This document shows positions 50,761 to 57,466 of a stretch of DNA of 64,000 bases, piece by piece. Below the pieces are notes generated by a model. That model saw only the letters and a list, made by a program, of their open reading frames with translations. It searched no databases and was not told the origin of the DNA. A program made the translations under genes and the position numbers. Position 1 is the first letter of the stretch. Each line of letters opens with the position of its first letter. This stretch comes from JAPORK01 sp026710285 (GTDB taxonomy: Bacteria > Pseudomonadota > Gammaproteobacteria > Pseudomonadales > Endozoicomonadaceae), in NCBI GenBank assembly GCA_965201045.1, contig OZ241746.1, positions 2,232,001 to 2,296,000 on the forward strand, in the 5' to 3' direction.

Positions 50761-52599
50761 ATGGGTGGAATAACAGGAGTTAATGCACAACCCCTCACAG
50801 GAGGGCAAAAAACAATCCTGCCTGATCAGCAACAGGCAAAAGTCAAAAGTAATAACCGGATGGTTCAACTGAGTCATCCAAGACTCACCTTGTCGTTACA
50901 AGCATCTGCTGTCCAGATTAGCTTTACATCTGCTCCCCTGAATGCCCGTTCTGTGAGTGTATATAATCCTGTTCAGACTTATATTACTTTTCCAGCTCAG
51001 TCACAATCCAATGCGGCTCAAACCATTCAGACACAGGGTACTTTTGTATTCTCAGCCGGTTCGGGTATCAGTATCAGTTCAAACATGCCTTTAACTGTTT
51101 TTCAACTGACCACTCCCAATGCAAAAAATACCCAAAAAACAGCTTCAGGCAAAGAAAGCGCCAAACCATCAGATGAAAAAAATATCAAGCAACAAAAAAG
51201 CGAAAAAAGTAAAACTAAAAAAAGCTGGTTTGGTAACAAAAGTAAAAAAGCTGCACAAAAGTCAAAAAGTGAAACTACAAAGCCAACTGAGTTACAACAA
51301 GAAAATGTGCATAAAACAAAAAATCAACCCTCTTCTGTTACATCTGCTGATCAGACATCTGTACTTCATGATACAGTAAAAAATAGTGTTACTCAGAATC
51401 AGAAGGGTAAAGCAAAACCTGCACCTCCACCACCGCCTCGTGATCGACCTGTATCAGCACCACCTCCACAATCAAAATCGGTATCTTCAGAAAACAAGAT
51501 ACCTAAGGCACCACCACCGCCGCCACTACCAAAGTCAGGCGGAAACCCTGTATCAGCTTCACCTTCCCGTGGACCGGCACCTCCACCACCGCCTCGTGAT
51601 CGATCTGTGTCAGCACCACCTCCACAATCAAAACCGGTATCTTCAGAAAACAAGATACCTAAGGCACCACCACCGCCGCCACTACCAAAGTCAGGCGGAA
51701 ACCCTGTATCAGCTTCACCTTCCCGTGGACCGGCACCTCCACCGCCGCCTCGTGATCGATCTGTGTCAGCACCACCTCCACAATCAAAACCGGTATCTTT
51801 AGAAAACAAGATACCTAAGGCACCACCACTACCGCCACTACCAAAGTCAGGCGGAAACCCTGTATCAGCTTCATCTTCCCGTGGACCTGTACCTCCACCT
51901 CCACCTCCACCACCTATGGGTTGGTCATCGGGGAATAGAAGCTCTGTGGAAAACAGTTCAGCAACTAATAATCAAGCCACACCGACAAAACAGGCAGCCG
52001 TTCAGCAAAAAAATTTACAAAATACACCAAAAGAATATGCTGACGAACTAAAAGAAGCCATTCTAAAACATAAAAACAAAAAGAAAGGTGCTCAGCAACC
52101 AGCCAAAACAACACCTAATCAACTTAAGGTTAACTCTGAACAGGAAGACCTTAGTTCAGCTTTAAAGAGCTCCCTGAAGTTACGTCGTGCCTCTATTTCC
52201 GGTGGAGATGACCTGGCAGAATTGCAGAATAATAAAATATCACCAGCAGAAACGGCTCAGATTAACAGCCAGTCTCAATCAGCTAGTCCGGTTACAGGTG
52301 GTGCAGATAAAGTATCATCTGCTGCAAAACAGCCGCTAACTCCTCCAGAGACAAAGAAAACTCAAAAAATTGTCCGCCCTACTGCTGAACAATTACAGCA
52401 GGAAATTGAAGTACGGGCAAAGCGCAAACGAACAGCTAACGATCGCTCTGCTCCTGTCCCTCCCCCAAAAAAACCGGTAACACTAGGAGGAGTCAGCATG
52501 AGTCAGGAACATATTGATTCGTTTTTAACAAAATCAAATTCAGCAAACCGTGCTGCCAATAAAGATCAGAACACTGACCAGGATGATGACTGGCAATAG
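50761..52599 (+). CDS. Proline-rich WASP-like protein, candidate actin-nucleation effector
   Basis: 612 residues. Residues 1-110 share the MGGITG domain of the preceding gene. A Lys/Ser-rich linker leads into three tandem 52-residue repeats (220-375), each with PAPPPPPRDR, SAPPPQSK and KAPPPPPLPKSGG, then PVPPPPPPPPMGW. These are profilin/EVH1/SH3-type polyproline ligands. Beyond lie two helices with WH2-like character, ADELKEAILKHKNKK (427-441) and DLSSALKSSLKLRRAS (463-478), a basic helix QQEIEVRAKRKR, and an acidic C terminus DQNTDQDDDWQ with Trp611. The order polyproline, WH2-like, basic helix, acidic tail with Trp is that of WASP-family activators of Arp2/3 and of Rickettsia RickA. The WH2 matches are weak and the function is inferred. 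The ATG follows a GGGTGCTATTGTC leader like that of the paralogue. Confidence 0.8.
   Translation: MGGITGVNAQPLTGGQKTILPDQQQAKVKSNNRMVQLSHPRLTLSLQASAVQISFTSAPLNARSVSVYNPVQTYITFPAQSQSNAAQTIQTQGTFVFSAGSGISISSNMPLTVFQLTTPNAKNTQKTASGKESAKPSDEKNIKQQKSEKSKTKKSWFGNKSKKAAQKSKSETTKPTELQQENVHKTKNQPSSVTSADQTSVLHDTVKNSVTQNQKGKAKPAPPPPPRDRPVSAPPPQSKSVSSENKIPKAPPPPPLPKSGGNPVSASPSRGPAPPPPPRDRSVSAPPPQSKPVSSENKIPKAPPPPPLPKSGGNPVSASPSRGPAPPPPPRDRSVSAPPPQSKPVSLENKIPKAPPLPPLPKSGGNPVSASSSRGPVPPPPPPPPMGWSSGNRSSVENSSATNNQATPTKQAAVQQKNLQNTPKEYADELKEAILKHKNKKKGAQQPAKTTPNQLKVNSEQEDLSSALKSSLKLRRASISGGDDLAELQNNKISPAETAQINSQSQSASPVTGGADKVSSAAKQPLTPPETKKTQKIVRPTAEQLQQEIEVRAKRKRTANDRSAPVPPPKKPVTLGGVSMSQEHIDSFLTKSNSANRAANKDQNTDQDDDWQ
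51418..51885 (+). repeat. Three tandem 156-bp repeats encoding the proline-rich region
   Basis: Units at 51418-51573, 51574-51729 and 51730-51885, each exactly 156 bp (52 codons), differing at few bases, with a partial fourth starting CCTGTACCTCC. Units 2 and 3 are most alike, so copy number may vary between strains. Confidence 0.9.
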
Positions 52600-52607
52600 T
52601 GTTTTTC

Positions 52608-52641
52608 AAAAACTGAATGTTGAAGACTACGCTTCAACATT
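52608..52641 (-). terminator. Rho-independent terminator of nagZ (possibly bidirectional)
   Basis: Perfect 10-bp arms AATGTTGAAG (52616-52625) and CTTCAACATT (52632-52641), overlapping the last nagZ codons. On the minus strand the stem is followed by CAGTTTTTG. It lies between convergent genes and may also end the proline-rich gene's transcript. Confidence 0.65.
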
Positions 52642-53653
52642 CACCAATGAGACTTTTCAATGCTTCCTGAAGTTTAGCTTTTCTGCTTTCAGAATCAGGC
52701 AGAGGATTGTTAGGTCTTTTAAGTTTTTTTATCCGTCTGTATTTTTCAGGATAATCCGGTTGATATCTGAGCCATTCAACAACTTCTCTGACCCCCTTAC
52801 TATTGTTACAGACAAGTAACAAATCAACACCTGCTGTTAACGCTTTTTCAGCACGTTCTGCAAAATTGCCACCCACTGAAGCTGCTGTCATACTCAAACA
52901 GTCAGAGATAACAGCTCCTTTAAACTCAAGCTGTTCGCGTAGCACTGTATTGAGCCAGTGAGTTGAAAATCCGGCTGCTTCAGGATCTATGGCAGAATAA
53001 ACCACATGCGATGGCATAACAGCACTAACATGATTTTTGATCGCTGCACGAAAAGGTTGAAGATCTGTTTGTAACTGTTCTAATGGACGCTCATCATGGG
53101 GAAAGCTGATATGTGTATCGCCCTGAACGCCACCATGTCCCGGAAAATGTTTACCGGCACTGCGCACTTCAGTGCTTTGAAGACCTGACAGATAAGCAGA
53201 AGTTAACTGTATTACATGGTCAACATTATCGCTAAAGCAACGTGTTTGTAACATGCGATTAATGTGATAATTGATATCAAGCACAGGAGCCAGGTTAATA
53301 TCAATCATAAAGGAAGCCAGTTCAAATCCTGTAACCCAGCCACACTCATAAGCAAGGTGGAGAGCTGTCGTTTGGTCTTGCTTAAATAACTCACCCAATT
53401 TACACATGTGTGGCAGCGTCGTGAAATACTCTCCCTTTAATCGTTGTACACTACCACCTTCCTGATCAACGGCAATTAAAATATCATCACGAAGCGAGTG
53501 AATATGAGTGATCAATGCTTTCAGCTGTGCTGCATTTTTATAATTGCGGGAAAATAAGATAATTCCACCTGTTTCTGGTGTAGTGATTAACTCTTGCTCG
53601 TCTTTTGTCAGCACCAATCCTTCCAGATCAGTCATTAGTAACCCGCAGGTCAT
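52634..53653 (-). CDS. nagZ: Beta-N-acetylhexosaminidase NagZ (GH3)
   Basis: 339 residues, normal for proteobacterial NagZ. Removes GlcNAc from 1,6-anhydroMurNAc peptides in cytoplasmic peptidoglycan recycling. Motifs: AVDQEGGSVQRL (62-72), KHFPGHGGVQGDTH (168-181, catalytic His181 of the flexible loop) and ISDCLSM with the nucleophile Asp251 (usually ISDDLSM). No signal peptide, consistent with a cytoplasmic enzyme. In many gammaproteobacteria it affects AmpC induction. Confidence 0.95.
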   Translation of the reverse strand: MTCGLLMTDLEGLVLTKDEQELITTPETGGIILFSRNYKNAAQLKALITHIHSLRDDILIAVDQEGGSVQRLKGEYFTTLPHMCKLGELFKQDQTTALHLAYECGWVTGFELASFMIDINLAPVLDINYHINRMLQTRCFSDNVDHVIQLTSAYLSGLQSTEVRSAGKHFPGHGGVQGDTHISFPHDERPLEQLQTDLQPFRAAIKNHVSAVMPSHVVYSAIDPEAAGFSTHWLNTVLREQLEFKGAVISDCLSMTAASVGGNFAERAEKALTAGVDLLLVCNNSKGVREVVEWLRYQPDYPEKYRRIKKLKRPNNPLPDSESRKAKLQEALKSLIGEC

Positions 53654-53936
53654 ATATTTTTCCCTTAATAATTGGCGGTCTTTTGTTGATTGATTATCAG
53701 CCAGTGCATTATTTTCAATATGGTATAAACAGGTATTTTATCAATAGTTGTAAAATGAGTGTAAGCTGATATTACCACGATTGTAATTAATTTTTATAAT
53801 CAGACACAAAACATTCTTGCTACACAGATATAGGCATAGGAAAAAATGGGCAGGCAATAGGAAATGCTGATCAGCAGGAATGAGCACCTTACGATAAAAA
53901 TAGGTTTTTCTGCAATAACATTGAATATCTCTGTAA

Positions 53937-54013
53937 TGGCGCGCCCGGAAGGATTCGAACCTCCGACCGCCTGGTTCGTAGCCAGGTACTCTATCCAGCT
54001 GAGCTACGGGCGC
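53937..54013 (-). tRNA. tRNA-Arg (anticodon ACG)
   Basis: Read on the minus strand: acceptor GCGCCCG/CGGGCGC, D-arm TAGCTCAGCTGGATAGAG, anticodon arm CCTGG-CTACGAA-CCAGG (ACG), T-arm GGAGGTTCGAATCCTTC, discriminator G and an encoded CCA. 77 nt. Confidence 0.97.
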
Positions 54014-54065
54014 TTTAAAACAGATGATGGTATTATCCACATTAATAAAAATTTGTCAATACCTT

Positions 54066-54158
54066 TGGCGGTGAGGGAGGGATTCGAACCCTCGATACGG
54101 CTACAAACCGCATACTCCCTTAGCAGGGGAGCGCCTTCAACCACTCGGCCACCTCACC
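54066..54158 (-). tRNA. tRNA-Ser (anticodon GCT)
   Basis: Read on the minus strand: acceptor GGTGAGG/CCTCACC, anticodon arm CTCCC-CTGCTAA-GGGAG (GCT), a long variable arm (TATGCGG...CCGTA) typical of serine tRNAs, T-loop GGTTCGAATCC, and encoded GCCA end. 93 nt. It is 52 bp upstream of tRNA-Arg on the same strand and probably cotranscribed. Confidence 0.97.
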
Positions 54159-54593
54159 AACTCACTGTGGATCATAATAACAAACTGTGGGGAAATTAAA
54201 AGTTTTTTTTATCATAAAAGCAAAATTTTTACTATTTTCAAACTTATAATGCCAATACATGAATGGTTAAACCTGCTGCTTCTGGCAATATGAGCTGCAA
54301 TAATATTGTATTGTTTTTGTTGTTAAAGAGAAAAAATACAATAAAATAATTGTAAATGAGCATAAAATTTATTTTTTATAAAAGGTATACTCATTGGTCT
54401 GCAGAAGCCAGATTGGAGTATAAAAACAGTAATTTAATAACAGAGCACTTAAGGGTGAATTGATTTACCTGAGAGTAAACTTAAATATCTTAAAGTTTAA
54501 TGGTACAGATCATCTATATCACTGTACCATCAATATCATGTCAGTTATTTTTTTATCTGATACCAATATACCTGATTACTCAGGATTACATTT
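54159..54593. other. Intergenic region upstream of the DedA-PAP2 gene
   Basis: No gene seen. Contains a perfect 9-bp inverted repeat, ATGGTACAG (54500-54508) and CTGTACCAT (54532-54540), about 55 bp before the next ATG. It may be an operator or RNA hairpin. Confidence 0.4.
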
Positions 54594-55922
54594 ATGATTT
54601 TCACAGATATTTTTAAACCTTTACAACAATATATTTTCAACCATTCAGACTGTTTATTCTGGTTTATTTTGATTATCTCTCTGGCTGAATCTCTAGCCAT
54701 TGCAGGTATAATTGTCCCGGGTGTTTTTTTACTCTTTCTGGCAGCAACCCTGGCTGGAAAAGGCTATCTGAGCTTTAAGTTTGCATTACTTGCAGGTGGA
54801 ATCGGTGCTTGTATTGGTGATTGGTTATCATTCTTTCTGGGTTATTTCTTTCACTCCCACATTCGTGAATGGTCATTGTTTGAAAAATACAAAAAATGGA
54901 TAAATAAGGGGGAACAGTTTTTTATACAACATGGGCAACTGAGTGTTTTTACAGGTCGGTTTGCAGGTCCTCTGCGTGCTGTGTTACCTTTAATTGCAGG
55001 GATGATGGGTATGCCCGTAGTGAAATTTCTTATTATTGACATTATTGCGGCTATTTTGTGGGCAGTTGCCTACTTACTACCAGGTTATTTAGTGGGGGCT
55101 TCTATGCAGTGGACAGATTTAATTTCTGCCGAGTTTACTTTTACCGTTATTAGTATTGCGTTGGTCGCATGGCTTAGCTGTTTTTTTTATTGGAAGTGGA
55201 TGCACAAAAAACGATCGTTGGCTTACATGACCAGACTGATATCCGTATTGAGTATTTTTGTCATTCTGCTGGGACTACTTGTAAAAACCGGTACAGCTCA
55301 AAACATCAATGAAAAACTTGCTTTTAATATTGTCCATAATGAAACTATTTTAACCAGTGAAATTGCTATTTTTTTTACGCTGCTCGGCGACAAAATCACT
55401 CAGTTTATATGGGCCATGATTATATTTGGTTCTTTTTGGTTAGCAGGTAACAAGAGAAGTGCGATCACTTTCGGTTTCTCCATCATGTTGCTCACACTGA
55501 TCTCTTATGGAATAAAATATGGTTTGAATATTCCCCGACCATCAAATCTGGCCGGCGAAATAAATCATTCCTTTCCCAGCGGGCATACAACTATTAGTAC
55601 ACTTCTTTTTCTTGTGTTGGCAAAAAAATTACAATGCTCTGTAAAGCATAATTTACGCTTTATTATTTGGGGGTTAGCTATATTTCTCTCTTTAATGATA
55701 GCGCTGTCCAGACTTTATCTGAACATGCACTGGCTGACCGATGTAACTGCCGGGTTCTTGTTAGGTATAACCGCTTACATTTTCTGGCAGTATCTTGAAA
55801 AAAAAGTGAGCTCAGTTTCCGGCACCTATCAACCGATATTACTGATTGTCACATTAACGCTGGTTACAGCAATACTGGCAGTTTTTCTTTATCCTTCAAT
55901 GATGATTGAATATCTGGGATAG
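54594..55922 (+). CDS. DedA (VTT)-PAP2 fusion membrane protein
   Basis: 442 residues in two parts. Residues ~1-200 are a DedA/SNARE-associated domain: IIVPGVFLLFLAATLAGKG, GGIGACIGDWLSFFLGYF, and FTGRFAGPLRAVLPLIAGMM with the conserved Arg. Residues ~215-430 are a PAP2 phosphatase: KYGLNIPRP (first motif), HSFPSGHTT (second) and LSRLYLNMHWLTDVTAG (third, with His and Asp). DedA proteins flip polyprenyl phosphate or phospholipids, and PAP2 enzymes dephosphorylate such lipids, so the fusion probably serves undecaprenyl-pyrophosphate recycling or lipid turnover at the inner membrane. Known as a natural fusion in other proteobacteria. All catalytic residues seem present. Confidence 0.9.
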   Translation: MIFTDIFKPLQQYIFNHSDCLFWFILIISLAESLAIAGIIVPGVFLLFLAATLAGKGYLSFKFALLAGGIGACIGDWLSFFLGYFFHSHIREWSLFEKYKKWINKGEQFFIQHGQLSVFTGRFAGPLRAVLPLIAGMMGMPVVKFLIIDIIAAILWAVAYLLPGYLVGASMQWTDLISAEFTFTVISIALVAWLSCFFYWKWMHKKRSLAYMTRLISVLSIFVILLGLLVKTGTAQNINEKLAFNIVHNETILTSEIAIFFTLLGDKITQFIWAMIIFGSFWLAGNKRSAITFGFSIMLLTLISYGIKYGLNIPRPSNLAGEINHSFPSGHTTISTLLFLVLAKKLQCSVKHNLRFIIWGLAIFLSLMIALSRLYLNMHWLTDVTAGFLLGITAYIFWQYLEKKVSSVSGTYQPILLIVTLTLVTAILAVFLYPSMMIEYLG

Positions 55923-56304
55923 GTTGAATCCGATCAGAGCCTGAAGAGAGACAGCTCCCATCAGGCAGATAAATTATCAGCTACTTCTAACCATCCGGCA
56001 GAAAAACATGACAATATTAAACCAGCTTTAACCTTTGCAGTGAATACAGGCAATGTAACACTTGCAGAAACCTCACTTAACTCCAGTTTGGAGATTTGTT
56101 GGCACAATATACTATGTTTTATGTCATTATCTTCAAAAATATATCTTCATTCTTGTCACTCAGACACAATAAGATGGACACTACCATAAGAGAAGTTAAA
56201 TGGTGGCTGTCAAGCAGAGAACGTATTGGAAAAAACATTGAAAATAAGTTATAAATCTGTTTTAAATATTACCTTTAACAGTATACGGAAAACTTAATTT
56301 CATT
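55923..56304. other. Intergenic region with a dispersed repeat
   Basis: No gene seen. 56091-56158 (GAGATTTGTTGGCACAATAT, then ACTATGTTTTATG) recurs at 61176-61243 with few differences. Confidence 0.5.
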
Positions 56305-57099
56305 GTGAATCCTATCATAGTTATTGATTCAGGCGTTGGTGGACTGACTATTTTTGATGCCATTCGTAAAAAGTTACCCGAATGGCCATTAATTTACTGC
56401 TTCGATAATGCTGCTTTTCCTTATGGCAACAAACATGCAGAAGTAGTAACTCAGCGTGTGCAGCTTTGTCTACAACAATTATGTAACTACTGTACACCAG
56501 CGCTGATTGTTGTTGCATGCAATACTGCCAGCACTGTTGTCTTGCCTGCGTTGCGTAATCAGTTTACTATTCCGGTTGTGGGCGTTGTTCCGGCAATAAA
56601 GCCTGCCGCAAAAGTATCAGAGAAACGCTGTATTGGATTGCTTGCAACATCTGCAACAATCGGGCGCAGCTATACTGCAAAACTCATTAAATCATATGCG
56701 CAACATTGCAAGGTTATTTCTCTGGGAAGTGATGAACTGGTAAAATTGGCTGAAGATAAAATGCACGGTCAGCCTGTCTCAGTTAACCGATTAAAAAGTA
56801 TCCTGTTACCCTTTACCACGGCTGATACAATTCCGGATTGCATTGTTTTAGGATGCACTCACTTTCCTATCTTAAAAGAAGAGTTAATAAAAAGTACTCA
56901 CCCTTTAGGTATTAAGTGGATAGACTCAGGTAATGCAATTGCTCAGAGGGTAGATACCCTGCTTTCAGAAACTCAGCGTCCACATAGGCAAGAAGTAAAA
57001 CATCAGGCTTTTTATACACGAAAGCACACATTCAGCAAAGCTTTTGAACATTTTTTTATTCAACAGCGCCTAAACTCTCCACAACTACTCTTTTTGTAG
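56305..57099 (+). CDS. murI: Glutamate racemase MurI
   Basis: 264 residues. Makes D-glutamate for peptidoglycan. Motifs: VIDSGVGGLTIFD (Asp8), FPYGNK, the first catalytic cysteine in VVACNTAST (Cys72) and the second in VLGCTHFPIL (Cys184). Starts with GTG at 56305, the only start giving the family's N terminus; no strong Shine-Dalgarno is seen. Confidence 0.96.
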   Translation: MNPIIVIDSGVGGLTIFDAIRKKLPEWPLIYCFDNAAFPYGNKHAEVVTQRVQLCLQQLCNYCTPALIVVACNTASTVVLPALRNQFTIPVVGVVPAIKPAAKVSEKRCIGLLATSATIGRSYTAKLIKSYAQHCKVISLGSDELVKLAEDKMHGQPVSVNRLKSILLPFTTADTIPDCIVLGCTHFPILKEELIKSTHPLGIKWIDSGNAIAQRVDTLLSETQRPHRQEVKHQAFYTRKHTFSKAFEHFFIQQRLNSPQLLFL

Positions 57100-57466
57100 T
57101 GGTTCAGGTTTCTTTCAGTCTAACCGGTTGCCCGCTTACCTGAATAATATTAATTGTTGTTGAAAGATTTGAAGATACTTGTTTTTTTTGATATAAAACC
57201 GTGGGCTGAGCGGAGCAGAGACCTGGAGAGAAAAAGCAGCTGGGCTTCGACAGACTCAGCCTGCAGAATTAAGCACTACAGTACGTTCAGTAAATGCCCC
57301 AACCCTGGGTGCCATGAAAATTTAATTTTTATCAAATTCAAGGTGTCAAACCACTATTAACCCTGGTTTAAGTTTTGGGCTAATACCGTAAAGAACTCTG
57401 TTTTTGATGGGTTCTTAGGCTATACAAGCCAGAAAATCCATCAATGCAAAGCCTTATTTATTATGT
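57100..57466. other. Intergenic region with a GGCTTCGAC-type repeat
   Basis: 57203-57294 (GGGCTGAGC..., GGGCTTCGACAGACTCAGCC, ...CGTTCAGTAAA) is a degraded relative of the inverted repeat at 39947-40003. A 68-codon frame across it is not credible as a gene. Confidence 0.55.

Noticed and set aside
51399..51809. 136-codon Gly/Asp-rich minus-strand ORF
   Set aside because: It is the antisense of the proline-rich repeat; proline codons read backwards give glycine.
51418..51885. Possible CRISPR-like array
   Set aside because: The direct repeats are 156 bp, contiguous, in frame and without spacers; no cas genes are present.
53937..54158. tRNA genes as an integration site for a genomic island
   Set aside because: No integrase gene and no duplicated tRNA 3' end could be seen in the window.
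53741..54199. ORFs across the tRNA genes
   Set aside because: They translate tRNA-Arg and tRNA-Ser sequence (PEGFEPPTAW and REGFEPSIRL are typical false tRNA translations).
57154..57360. 68-codon ORF after murI
   Set aside because: It runs through a dispersed intergenic repeat and has no coding support.
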